A stretch of DNA of 64,000 nucleotides, from the NCBI GenBank assembly GCA_934539295.1, contig CAKTCN010000003.1:1-64000 (forward strand), read 5' to 3'. Below are positions 37,904 through 46,142 of this stretch, in pieces. The notes beneath the pieces are model-generated. The model saw only the letters and a program-made list of their open reading frames with translations. It had not been told where the DNA came from and searched no databases. A program made the translations under genes and the position numbers. The stretch is from an uncultured Allosphingosinicella sp. (GTDB lineage Bacteria; Pseudomonadota; Alphaproteobacteria; Sphingomonadales; Sphingomonadaceae). How positions within the stretch are numbered: position 1 is the first letter of the stretch; each line of letters starts with the position of its first letter.

Positions 37904-38223
37904 AGGCCGCCTCCCGTCCACAATGCAAGCCAGACCAGCACCGGCTGCAACAGCATGCGCGGTCCGTGATAGGTCCAGCCGAGCGCAGGCGTGGCCGATC
38001 CCATGTCGATCAGCATGTGGTTGATGTTGGCGGGAAACACACCGACCGCATAGAGCGCCAGCCCAATCCCACCTGCGCGCCGCAACCCGGGGTGCCACGG
38101 CTGCAACAGCGCCAGCGCGCCGGCAATCTCCGCCACGCCGGTCAGCGCGACCGTCAACTCGGGCTCGGGCACCCATCCCGGCATGATCGACAGAAACGGC
38201 CGCGGCAAAACGAGGTGCAGCAC
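37849..38223 (-). CDS. DoxX-like membrane protein
   Basis: Four hydrophobic helices of the DoxX type: the ALGIIYLLAGVLHLVLP helix, LTVALTGVAEIAGALALL, AGGIGLALYAVGVFPANINHML and MLLQPVLVWLALWTG. The first legal start is GTG 38223, but this removes most of helix 1. The frame is open and protein-like upstream to a CTG at 38274 ([17 protein letters not shown]), which overlaps the amidase TGA as CTGA. So either a rare CTG start or a slightly shortened protein is in use. The C-terminus (QRSRKPRRGENPLNQ) is encoded by repeat copy A. Function of the family is poorly known. Confidence 0.75.
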   Translation of the reverse strand: MLHLVLPRPFLSIMPGWVPEPELTVALTGVAEIAGALALLQPWHPGLRRAGGIGLALYAVGVFPANINHMLIDMGSATPALGWTYHGPRMLLQPVLVWLALWTGGGLRRQRSRKPRRGENPLNQ

Positions 38224-38270
38224 CCCCGCCAGAAGGTAGATGATCCCCAGCGCGGTCCGGACCAGGCGCC

Positions 38271-39827
38271 TCAGCGTGCGGCGGGCCTCAGATAGGGCGC
38301 GATCTCCGGTGCTTCCTCGATCGAGGGCAGGAAGCGCGGCTCCACCCGCTTCATCGACGCCTGCTCATAGGCGTAACCGAGCGACAGGATCAGCGCGTCG
38401 GACCATTTCGGCCCGATGAAGCTCAGTCCCACCGGCAGTCCCTTCACCTGTCCCATCGGCACGGTGAGGTGCGGATAACCCGCCACCGCCGCCAGGTTGC
38501 CCGCGCCGCCGCCTGCTATCTGGTCGCCATTGACCGCGTCGATCGGCCAGGCCGGCGCCATGGTCGGCCCGACCAGCGCAATGACCTGGTTGTCCTTCAG
38601 CAGCTTGTCGATGCCCTCGACACCCGCCTTGCGCAGGCTGGTCGCGCGCGCGGCCCTATATTCGGGGTCATCGAGGCCCTTGGTCGCCTCGGCCTCCTCG
38701 AACGTCTCCTGTCCAAATAGCGGCATCTCGGTCTCGGCATTGGCCTTGTTGAAGGCGATGAGGTCGGCCAGCGTGCGCGTGGTGACGCTTGCCGGCGTGG
38801 TCGCGAGATAGGCGTTCATGTCCGCCTTCAGCTCGGTCAGCAGGACCTTATACTCGGCCTGTCCGATGCCGCTGCGTTCAAACGCCTTGATCTCGACCAG
38901 GATCGCGCCCTGCGCCTGCAGCGTCCGCAGCGCCTCCTCGAACGCCGGGTCGGTGCCGAACCCGCTGGCGAAGCGCATCACGCCGATCCGCGCACCGCGC
39001 AGCGACTGCGCCGACAGGCTGCCGGCATAATCGACGCGGTGCCGGTCTGCCTCCGCCGTCGCCGGATCGGCCGGGTCGCTGCCCGCCATCGCGGCCAGCA
39101 CCAACGCCGCGTCGCGGACCGTCCGCGTCATCGGTCCGGCCGTGTCCTGGCTGTGGCTGATCGGCACGATATGCGTGCGGCTGACCAGGCCGACCGTGGG
39201 CTTGAACCCAACGATGCCGTTGATCGCCGCCGGGCAGGTGATCGACCCGTCCGTCTCGCTGCCGATCGCGGCCGGCACCATGCCTGCCGCCACCGCCGAT
39301 CCGCTGCCCGAGCTCGACCCGCACGTGTTGCGGTTCGTGGCATGCGGGTTCCGCGTCTGCCCGCCCACCGCGCTCCAGCCGGAAATCGAGGCGTTCGACC
39401 GGATGTTGGCCCACTCGCTGAGGTTCGCCTTGCCGACGATCACCGCGCCCGCAGCCCTCAAGCCCGCCACCAGAGGCGCATCGCGGCCGGTGACATTGTC
39501 CTTCAGCGCCAGGCTGCCCGCCGTCGTCGGCAACGGACCCGCGGTCTCCACATTGTCCTTCACCAGGATTGGCCAGCCGAACAACGGCCCGCGCGCGTTG
39601 CGCTGCACGTCCAGGCTGCGCGCCTGTTCGCGTGCGGTCGGATCGACGGCGATGACCGCGTTGAGGCGCGGGTTCAGCGCCTCGATCCGATCCAGCGCCG
39701 CCTCCGTCTTCGCGGACGCGCTTGGCAGGGCAGCCCAGTCCGGCGCGGCGGGCACGGCCTGCTGCTGAGCGGTAGCGCAACCGGCGAGCGCAATCGTGCC
39801 GGCAAGAAGGAGCGATCGGATCATCAT
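38271..39827 (-). CDS. Amidase-signature lipoprotein
   Basis: A 518-residue amidase-signature hydrolase. The Ser-cisSer-Lys triad is Lys90 (ILVKDN), Ser171 (CGSSSG) and Ser195 (ETDGSI). A lipoprotein signal with lipobox LAGC (Cys17) follows [13 protein letters not shown], so it should be anchored in the periplasm. These proteins hydrolyse amides such as small peptides or aryl amides; the substrate is unknown. It heads a leftward pair with the DoxX-like gene and follows the M61 peptidase by 9 bases, suggesting one operon. Confidence 0.93.
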   Translation of the reverse strand: MMIRSLLLAGTIALAGCATAQQQAVPAAPDWAALPSASAKTEAALDRIEALNPRLNAVIAVDPTAREQARSLDVQRNARGPLFGWPILVKDNVETAGPLPTTAGSLALKDNVTGRDAPLVAGLRAAGAVIVGKANLSEWANIRSNASISGWSAVGGQTRNPHATNRNTCGSSSGSGSAVAAGMVPAAIGSETDGSITCPAAINGIVGFKPTVGLVSRTHIVPISHSQDTAGPMTRTVRDAALVLAAMAGSDPADPATAEADRHRVDYAGSLSAQSLRGARIGVMRFASGFGTDPAFEEALRTLQAQGAILVEIKAFERSGIGQAEYKVLLTELKADMNAYLATTPASVTTRTLADLIAFNKANAETEMPLFGQETFEEAEATKGLDDPEYRAARATSLRKAGVEGIDKLLKDNQVIALVGPTMAPAWPIDAVNGDQIAGGGAGNLAAVAGYPHLTVPMGQVKGLPVGLSFIGPKWSDALILSLGYAYEQASMKRVEPRFLPSIEEAPEIAPYLRPAAR

Positions 39828-39836
39828 GGCCTCAGG

Positions 39837-41744
39837 TCAGAGCGGTGCGAGCAGGGCGTCGAGAGACGAAGGGCCGGTCCCGACCTTCTCCAGATCGGGG
39901 TATCGCAGCCCGTCATGGTAATCGAGCGCGACCTCGCGGTAGAGGTCGCCCTTCTTGATCAGCAGCTTGACCGGCTCCTTGCTCCCCTTCGCGGCCGTGA
40001 TCGCCCCCTTGAAGTCTTCATCGGAATAGGCGCGGCCGTTGATCGCGACGATCGTCGACCCGCCGGTAATCCCCTCATTGAACAGGGGCGAATCCCACGC
40101 GACGCTGTCGATCGATCCACCGGCACCGACCGTCACGCCGATCGTATAGGTGAGGTCCAGCATCTTGCGCGCCTTCTCGCGTGCCGAGAAGTAAGCGGGC
40201 GGCGTGTCGCGATAGACCAGGCGATACCCGCCGCGCTCGATCCACTCCAGCGGCGCCTTGCCTGGCGTGTTGACCCGGGTCGTAAGGTAACCGGCCCAAT
40301 CGTAGGGCGCGATCGCGTTCAGCGTCGTCACCACATCCTCGAACGTGTAGGTGCGCTGCCCCTCCTCGCCCGGGTTGATGCCGAAGAAGGCGCGGGCGAA
40401 ATCGTCGATCGAGCGCTGCCCGCCGGTCATCTCCCGGATGCGACTGTCGACGTCGAGCCAGACCAGCATGCCTTCCGAGTAGTAATCCTCCGACCGCTGC
40501 CAGCTGCTCCACGGCGTCGGCCGGCGCGCGTTGATGATGGGATCGTTGGTGGTATCGACCAGCGGCCGCCACGACCGGCCCGGCAAGGTGTCGTAATAAG
40601 CCGCGGTGCGGGCCAGTTCCGCGCGCACGTCCTCGGCCGGCATCATGCCCGACCGCGCCGACAGGATGTTGCCCCAGAATTGAGTCTGGCCTTCATAGAC
40701 CCACAACAGGCTGTTGCGCATCGGTGTGCGGTAATCGGGCGTCCACAGGTCGGCGCCGCGGCGATATTTGCCGTCCCAGCTGTGGTTCATCTCGTGCGCC
40801 AGCAGGTCGCGGCCGGCCGAGCCCTTGTCCCATCCCGTGAAATAATCGCGCGGGCGGCTGTTCTCCGAGCTCCTCAGATGCTCGAGCCCGATTCCGCCCA
40901 GCTGCTCGGTCAGCGCCAGCAGAAACTCATATTCGTCGAAATGGACCGCGCCGTAGAGCTTCAGCGCCTGGTCGACCAGGCGGCGATGCGCCTCGATCTG
41001 CTCGGGCTTGGCGGCGAGGTCGGCCGGACGATCGGCGAAGATGTTGAGGTTGACGTTGTCGGCCAGTTCCTCGCGCCGATGATAGCGGCCGGCGAATACA
41101 GGCGAGTCCACGAACGTCTCGTATGACACCGGCTTGTAGCTGATCGTGTCGCCGCGCTTCGACACCACGTCGAGCGAGGTCGCCGCGCTCCATCCCTTCG
41201 GCAGGGTGATGTTCGCCTGGACGGGAATGTTGCGGACGAAATAGCCGGCCGGATAGAGCGACATCTTCTCCCATTGCGCATTCAGCATGTCGGGGGTCAT
41301 CGTGATGCGGCCCTGATTGCCTTGCGTCGGCGACAGGTGCTGGAACTCGGCCACGATCTCGCGCACGCCCGCCGGCACGTCGACATGGAAGGCGTAGACA
41401 TCGGCGGGGTCGCGGCTCCAGGTCAAGGTCCTGCCGCCACCGCTGAACTTGAATCCCGCCACCAGGTTGATCGGCCCGCGCGGGGCGTGATTGCCCGGCA
41501 GCCATTCGGGGTAGAGCAAGGTGAAGCGCCCGGCCTGCGGCACCGGGATGATCTGTTTGACCCGGTAGATGGCGCGCGCCGTGTCGCTGGCATCCACATC
41601 AATCCGCATCGTGCCAGGAAAGGCGATGTCGCGGGCGGCGGGGATAGTGTCGGCGAACGGAAGAGGCTGGGGCGCACCGGCGGGCGGCTGGGCAGTTGCG
41701 GCCGTGGCAAGAAGAAGGGCGGGAACAAGGAAGGTCTTGCGCAA
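39837..41744 (-). CDS. M61 glycyl aminopeptidase-like protein with PDZ domain
   Basis: A 635-residue exported zinc peptidase. The TTG start at 41744 has GGAG at 7 bases spacing and a clean signal peptide (MRKTFLVPALLLATAATAQ). The zinc site is H317-E318-x-x-H321 (LLAHEMNHSWDGKYRRG) with the glutamate ligand in VYEGQTQFWG. The N-terminal beta-domain and the C-terminal PDZ domain (near residues 520-600, with GGSIDSVAWDSPLFNEGITGGSTIVAING) complete the M61 layout. Likely periplasmic. Cotranscribed with the amidase. Confidence 0.93.
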   Translation of the reverse strand: MRKTFLVPALLLATAATAQPPAGAPQPLPFADTIPAARDIAFPGTMRIDVDASDTARAIYRVKQIIPVPQAGRFTLLYPEWLPGNHAPRGPINLVAGFKFSGGGRTLTWSRDPADVYAFHVDVPAGVREIVAEFQHLSPTQGNQGRITMTPDMLNAQWEKMSLYPAGYFVRNIPVQANITLPKGWSAATSLDVVSKRGDTISYKPVSYETFVDSPVFAGRYHRREELADNVNLNIFADRPADLAAKPEQIEAHRRLVDQALKLYGAVHFDEYEFLLALTEQLGGIGLEHLRSSENSRPRDYFTGWDKGSAGRDLLAHEMNHSWDGKYRRGADLWTPDYRTPMRNSLLWVYEGQTQFWGNILSARSGMMPAEDVRAELARTAAYYDTLPGRSWRPLVDTTNDPIINARRPTPWSSWQRSEDYYSEGMLVWLDVDSRIREMTGGQRSIDDFARAFFGINPGEEGQRTYTFEDVVTTLNAIAPYDWAGYLTTRVNTPGKAPLEWIERGGYRLVYRDTPPAYFSAREKARKMLDLTYTIGVTVGAGGSIDSVAWDSPLFNEGITGGSTIVAINGRAYSDEDFKGAITAAKGSKEPVKLLIKKGDLYREVALDYHDGLRYPDLEKVGTGPSSLDALLAPL

Positions 41745-41822
41745 TCTGATCTCCGGGACTCGGGCGATGTCGTGCCAGGATGCTTGAAGGCTCGCGCCGC
41801 CCTCGTCCAGCCTTCTCGCCCG

Positions 41823-43004
41823 TCAGGCGGCTTGCACGGTATCGAGGCGCCGCATCGGCTCGGCCCGATCATCTCCATGCCCGTGCCTGGCCGGCCCGCG
41901 TTCGGCCGCACGGGGGAGAGTACGGGGCGGCAGCATCGCCACGCTGAGCACATAGCCGATCACGGCACTGCCGCCATATCCGACTATCGGCGTCGGATAG
42001 TTGCCCAAGGCTGCCGCGCAGATCGCCGCAAGCCAGACGCAGCCGAACACGGCATGCAGGTGCCGTTGCCCACCGTGGCTGAACCAGCCGAGGATCGCCG
42101 GCACGACCAGCAGCGCCGATCCCGCCAGCACTGCGATGCCGGCGACAGGGTGGACGTCGAATGCCGAGTAGAGGATCTGGTCTACGAAGGGCACGGCCGG
42201 CAAGGTGTCGGGCCGGCCGAGCGTCACGGCAAGGCCGAGTGTCGCCACGATCCAGGCAGTCAGGGTGTAGCGATCCGGAAGAAGCGTAGCGAGCAGGGCC
42301 ATGCCGGCGAACAGCATGGCCATCATCGCGCGGTCCGGCTGCAACGCCATGGCCAAGGCGGCGATGATCATGGCGGCGGTCGATGCCGCGTCGCGCCTTC
42401 GCACGAATGCGACGATCATCATTGGCAGGAGGATGAGGCTTGGCTGGATGAACAACGATCCGACCGCCACCCACCTCGCCGCACCGTCCACGCGGTTGCC
42501 GAACACGGCAGTGGCGAGCAAGGCGGCGGCGGCCGTCAGCAGCAGTGTCGCCGAGCCGAGCCGCAGCATGCCGGCGAGTGGAACAGCGACTGCCAGAATG
42601 GTCAATCCTATCGCTAAAGCCGCAACGTTGATGAGCATGTAATGAGCAGGCGCGCCCGCCAGCACCATGTGAAGAAGACCGAGCGTCACCGCTCCGCCCG
42701 CGCACATGAATCCGATAAGCCGCGGGCGCGCCATTGCCTCTTCCATGTTCATCACGAAATCCCCCGATGCAAGTGCGCCCCATGCGCGAAAAAGCCGAAA
42801 CGCGAAGGCACGCGGCGCCAGGCCGCCGAGGCTTGCGAACGCAAACAGCAGCGCCTCCCCATCATTCTCGATGGCGTCCGTCTCGCACCGGATCGCATGC
42901 GCCCAGGCGCGCAGGTCAGCAGGCAATATGTGCTGCAAGAGGCTGCAGGCCAGGACGGCCAGCCGGCGCCTCAAGCCCTCAGCCCCCTGGCGCATGTCTC
43001 GCAC
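41823..43004 (-). CDS. Multi-helix membrane protein paired with PadR
   Basis: A 393-residue protein with a soluble N-terminus of about 110 residues (LLQHILPADLRAWAHAIRCETDAIENDGEALLFAFASLGG) and then about 8-9 hydrophobic helices. Such helical N-terminal segments occur in membrane proteins that are encoded directly after PadR-family regulators and are thought to be controlled by them. GTG 43004 or ATG 42995 may be the start; the overlap with padR is 25-34 bases. I do not recognise a specific function, and its composition suggests neither transporter nor enzyme motifs. Confidence 0.7.
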   Translation of the reverse strand: MRDMRQGAEGLRRRLAVLACSLLQHILPADLRAWAHAIRCETDAIENDGEALLFAFASLGGLAPRAFAFRLFRAWGALASGDFVMNMEEAMARPRLIGFMCAGGAVTLGLLHMVLAGAPAHYMLINVAALAIGLTILAVAVPLAGMLRLGSATLLLTAAAALLATAVFGNRVDGAARWVAVGSLFIQPSLILLPMMIVAFVRRRDAASTAAMIIAALAMALQPDRAMMAMLFAGMALLATLLPDRYTLTAWIVATLGLAVTLGRPDTLPAVPFVDQILYSAFDVHPVAGIAVLAGSALLVVPAILGWFSHGGQRHLHAVFGCVWLAAICAAALGNYPTPIVGYGGSAVIGYVLSVAMLPPRTLPRAAERGPARHGHGDDRAEPMRRLDTVQAA

Positions 43005-43279
43005 GCCACAGCGAGCGGCGGATTATCCTTTGCCAATTGCATCCCGCTTGCGGTCAGCCGATAGGCGTGGCGAGGCGGGCGCCCGCCCTCGACCGGTTGC
43101 TGCCATTGTGCTTCCAGATGCCCCTGCGCCTCCAGCCGGATCAGCAGCGGATAGAGCGTGCCCGACTTGATCCCCGTCAGCCGCGCGAGATCATAGCCAT
43201 GCCGCCACGTGCCCTGCGCCTCCAACAGAGTCGCAAGCAGGGAACGGGCATGATTCGAAAGTGCGCGGGTTCGTGTCAC
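42971..43279 (-). CDS. PadR-family transcriptional regulator
   Basis: A 102-residue winged-helix repressor: LLATLLEAQGTWRHGYDLARLTGIKSGTLYPLLIRLEAQGHLEAQWQ is the PadR HTH (recognition helix SGTLYPLLIRLE), followed by the wing GGRPPRHAYRLTASG. The C-terminus is short (subfamily-2-like). It is the first gene of a two-gene leftward unit with the membrane protein, which it probably represses. The ~138-base gap at 43280-43417 divides it from the divergent small gene. Confidence 0.9.
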   Translation of the reverse strand: MTRTRALSNHARSLLATLLEAQGTWRHGYDLARLTGIKSGTLYPLLIRLEAQGHLEAQWQQPVEGGRPPRHAYRLTASGMQLAKDNPPLAVACETCARGLRA

Positions 43280-43417
43280 GCGCCAAAACTCTACCTATAT
43301 AGATTTATAGTCAAGCCTTGCCTGGCCAGGAAACTCCCTGCCACAATGGGGAACGGACATGCGCGGGCACGAACATCAGGGCCGCGCGTTGATCCGGTGG
43401 AGAGAGGAGCCTCAAAA

Positions 43418-43720
43418 ATGGCCACAGCGGCAGACGCCAAAAAATTGCATTACGATCTCGTCAATGTCGGGCTGCGGGCGCAGGCGACTGCCGCCGGGCT
43501 GGTGCAGCTATGCCGAGAATTGCAGCGCGTAGGCGTGATCGACGAAGCCGCGGTGGATCGGGTGAAGACCGCGATTACCAGCGAGATCTGTCACGCGGCC
43601 CCACGTCACCAGCGCGGCACAGACTATCGCAGCCAGGTTCGCACGCGGCTGGACAGCATCTTCGTCGGCGAACAGGCTGTGGGCGATGCGGCCGAGCTCA
43701 GGGCTTCGGTCGACGGGTAG
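43418..43720 (+). CDS. Small cytoplasmic protein of unknown function
   Basis: A 100-residue protein from ATG 43418, supported by AGAGAGGAG 8 bases upstream. It is mostly helical and mixed-charge (KKLHYDLVNVGLRAQATAAGLVQLCRELQRVGVIDEAAVDRVKTAITSEI) with a C-terminal basic/acidic segment. No signal peptide or membrane helix is seen. The open frame extends far upstream antisense to padR, but codon use there is not coding-like. I do not recognise the family. Confidence 0.6.
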   Translation: MATAADAKKLHYDLVNVGLRAQATAAGLVQLCRELQRVGVIDEAAVDRVKTAITSEICHAAPRHQRGTDYRSQVRTRLDSIFVGEQAVGDAAELRASVDG

Positions 43721-43726
43721 GCGCCG

Positions 43727-44137
43727 TCAGTCGGAGCTGGGCTTCACCGGATAGGCGATGATCAGCACGAGCGGCTCCGCGCCCAACTGGCGAATACCCA
43801 CCTTCGCGCCGTCGTACAGATAAGCGGCCATACCGGCGGTCAGCCGTGCCACCTGGCCGTCCGAGGTCACTTCCCCCTCGCCCGAGAGGACGTAATAGAC
43901 CTCGTCATGCGCGATCGGATGCACACCGATTGCCGCACCCGGGTGCAACGCGCGCTTGCGGAACTCCATCCCCTTGGGCGCGGGCACGGCATCGCTGATG
44001 CGGTAGGCCGTGCTCATCCCGATATTGCCGTGCGGCGGCGGCTCGTCGCGGGTGACTGCCTTCTCATCCACGATCACCATCTGCGGGGCCGCCGCAGCCG
44101 CAGAAAGTGCAATGATGGATGTCAGAAGGGCGATCAC
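43727..44137 (-). CDS. Exported cupin-domain protein
   Basis: About 136 residues from GTG 44137, which has GGAGG at 7 bases spacing and gives a signal peptide (VIALLTSIIALSAAAAAPQM); the longer frame to 44233 overlaps the response-regulator gene. A single cupin barrel is seen in RALHPGAAIGVHPIAHDEVYYVLSGEGEVTSDGQVARLTAGMAAYLYDG, with metal-type ligands H-x-E-x-x-Y and the GEG turn. It is predicted periplasmic; ligand unknown. It ends 6 bases from the convergent small gene. Confidence 0.82.
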   Translation of the reverse strand: MIALLTSIIALSAAAAAPQMVIVDEKAVTRDEPPPHGNIGMSTAYRISDAVPAPKGMEFRKRALHPGAAIGVHPIAHDEVYYVLSGEGEVTSDGQVARLTAGMAAYLYDGAKVGIRQLGAEPLVLIIAYPVKPSSD

Positions 44138-44151
44138 GTGCCTGCCTCCGA

Positions 44152-44952
44152 TCAGTGGACGAAACGTGCCACCACGTCCCGGTAGGAACGGCTGACTTTC
44201 ACCTGGCTGCCCGAATCCAGCACCAGGAAGCATTCGCCGTTGGTGTGGGGCTTGACCTGGCGAACCTGGTCCAGGTTGACGATGGTGGACCGGTGGACGC
44301 GCTGGAAGCGGCGCGGGTCGAGGCGCTTTTCCAGGTCCTTCATGGTTTCGCGCAGGATCAAGGTATTCTCGGCGGTCTTGATGACCATGTAATCGCCGGC
44401 GGCCTCGACCGTCTCGATCGTGTCGACGTCGACGCGGTAGATCTGGCCGCGATCCTTGACGTTGATCAGCTTTTCGTAGCGGCTGGACGCATGGCCGTCA
44501 TCGCCGCCATCGGCATTCTCGACCGCGTCGGGCGCGACCTCGGCCAGCACTTCCTTGAGCTTGCCCGCTTCCTCAACGCTGCGCTTTTCGCTGAGGCGCT
44601 GGCGCACGCGGTCGAGCGTGTCGGCCAGCCGCTCGTCCTCGACCGGCTTCATCAGATAGTCGACGGCGCCTGCCTCGAACCCGCGCAGGGCATGGTCGGA
44701 ATAGGCCGTCACGAACACGAACAAGGGCGGCTCCACCTCCATCAGGCCCTGCACCACCGAGAAGCCGTCGAAGCCGGGCATCTGGATATCGAGGAAGACG
44801 AGATCGGGCTTGTGGGTCTTGATGGCACGAATGGCCTCGCGCCCGTTGGAGCAGGTTTCCACGATTTCCACGTCCTCATGGCGCGCCAGGCGAAGCTGCA
44901 GGCCCTGAATGGCAAGCGGCTCGTCATCGACCAGGATGGTACGGATCGTCAT
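44152..44952 (-). CDS. LytTR-family response regulator
   Basis: A 266-residue two-component regulator. The receiver domain has the acidic pocket DDE (residues 9-11), phosphoacceptor Asp in LVFLDIQMPG (about 54), T/S and K in FVTAYSD and MKPVED. The C-terminal LytTR DNA-binding domain spans about residues 160-262 (LINVKDRGQIYRVDVDTIETVEAAGDYMVI..RVHRSTIVNL). The linker includes an acidic stretch. It is translationally coupled (ATGA overlap) to the sensor kinase upstream in the same operon. Target genes are not evident. Confidence 0.95.
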   Translation of the reverse strand: MTIRTILVDDEPLAIQGLQLRLARHEDVEIVETCSNGREAIRAIKTHKPDLVFLDIQMPGFDGFSVVQGLMEVEPPLFVFVTAYSDHALRGFEAGAVDYLMKPVEDERLADTLDRVRQRLSEKRSVEEAGKLKEVLAEVAPDAVENADGGDDGHASSRYEKLINVKDRGQIYRVDVDTIETVEAAGDYMVIKTAENTLILRETMKDLEKRLDPRRFQRVHRSTIVNLDQVRQVKPHTNGECFLVLDSGSQVKVSRSYRDVVARFVH

Positions 44953-46103
44953 TGGTTCTCCTCAGGGGATTCAAGCTGGAATGGGATTTCTACGGTAACG
45001 CTGAACCCCCCGTTTATGTTCGTTTGAGTCTCAAAACGATGCCGGTCGCCATAGGCTTGCGCCAGACGGTCCCGAATATTCGCCAGACCGACGCCGGTCG
45101 ACTGTTCGGCCCGCACCGGATAGAGCGCGTCCGCCCCCGGACCCGTGTCCACGACCTTGATGACGACGCGATCTCCGACATGGCGTGCCTCGACCGAGAT
45201 GTCGGCACCATCTTCCTGCGGGGAGACGGCATATTTGATGGCATTCTCGATCAAGGGCTGCAGCAGCAGCGACGGCAGCCTTGCCTTGGCGGCGAACGGA
45301 TCGATGTCGAAATGGGTGCGCAGTCGATCCTCGAAGCGCATCTTCTCGATCTCGAGATAGAGCTTCAGCGTCTCCACTTCCTGCTCCACCGTCACCTGGC
45401 CGGTCGGCTCGTTGACCAGAGTATAGCGCAAAAAGGATGACAGGCGTGAAAGCATGATGTTGGCGCGCTCGGTCTGTTTCAGCAGCACCAGAGTGGAGAT
45501 GGAATTGAGCGTGTTGAACAGGAAATGCGGATTAAGCTGATAGCGTAGCATCGCCAGCTGCGCCGAACTCGCCTGGCTCTCAAGCCGAGCCAGCTGGTCC
45601 GACTGTTCTTCCAGCAGCAGGTAATAGTTGATGCTGTAGTAAAGCGCCGACCAGGCAGCCAGCAGCGAGACGTCCAGCACGATTGCGCCCAGCAATTGAA
45701 GCCCCGCCGGCCGTATGTCCGGATTGACGAACGCGGCCGAACTCCAGGTCTCGATCGCGGAAAAACCCGCCGCGGCAATGACCACGATGGCGATGGTGGT
45801 GGGCCAGGTGACGATCGCACGCAGCTTGATCAGCCGACGATAGACGGAGGCCATCAGCAGGGTGAGCGAATAGCCGGCAGCCGTCAGCAACAGGGTATGA
45901 AAGACGTAGCTGAAGCCGAGCCCGTTCGCGATACCCCCCAGCGTGCGGAGCATGAAATAGCCCGTCCAGCCCGCAGAATGAAGGATCCAGAAGGCCCGGT
46001 TCTTGTCGTCGAAAAAGGGCTGCCGCTTGAGCGACGGCGGACCGTCCCTCTGCGCCCAGGATATCGCCTTGCGGCTTTCCTTGCTGATTGCTCCGCTCTG
46101 CAC
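44949..46103 (-). CDS. LytS/YehU-type sensor histidine kinase
   Basis: A 384-residue membrane kinase of the His_kinase (PF06580) type. Four hydrophobic helices occupy about residues 40-160. The phosphoacceptor box is LNPHFLFNTLNSIS, and the ATP-binding domain has PSLLLQPLIENAIKYAV (N box) and VVDTGPGADA (G1) plus GVGLANIRDRL (G2). It forms a LytTR pair with the downstream response regulator. The input signal is unknown; no periplasmic sensor domain is present, so sensing should occur in or near the membrane. Confidence 0.94.
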   Translation of the reverse strand: MQSGAISKESRKAISWAQRDGPPSLKRQPFFDDKNRAFWILHSAGWTGYFMLRTLGGIANGLGFSYVFHTLLLTAAGYSLTLLMASVYRRLIKLRAIVTWPTTIAIVVIAAAGFSAIETWSSAAFVNPDIRPAGLQLLGAIVLDVSLLAAWSALYYSINYYLLLEEQSDQLARLESQASSAQLAMLRYQLNPHFLFNTLNSISTLVLLKQTERANIMLSRLSSFLRYTLVNEPTGQVTVEQEVETLKLYLEIEKMRFEDRLRTHFDIDPFAAKARLPSLLLQPLIENAIKYAVSPQEDGADISVEARHVGDRVVIKVVDTGPGADALYPVRAEQSTGVGLANIRDRLAQAYGDRHRFETQTNINGGFSVTVEIPFQLESPEENQ

Positions 46104-46142
46104 TGCTCATCCATAGGGTCTGATCGGCCGGGGTGGAAGCGA

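Noticed and set aside
39039..41126. Plus-strand open frame of 695 codons opposite amidase and M61 genes
   Set aside because: It spans two recognised genes in antisense and has no ribosome-binding site or motif.
42734..43417. N-terminal extension of the small gene at 43418-43720
   Set aside because: The extension is antisense to padR and its target gene, is Arg/Pro-rich and bypasses a good ribosome-binding site at 43418.
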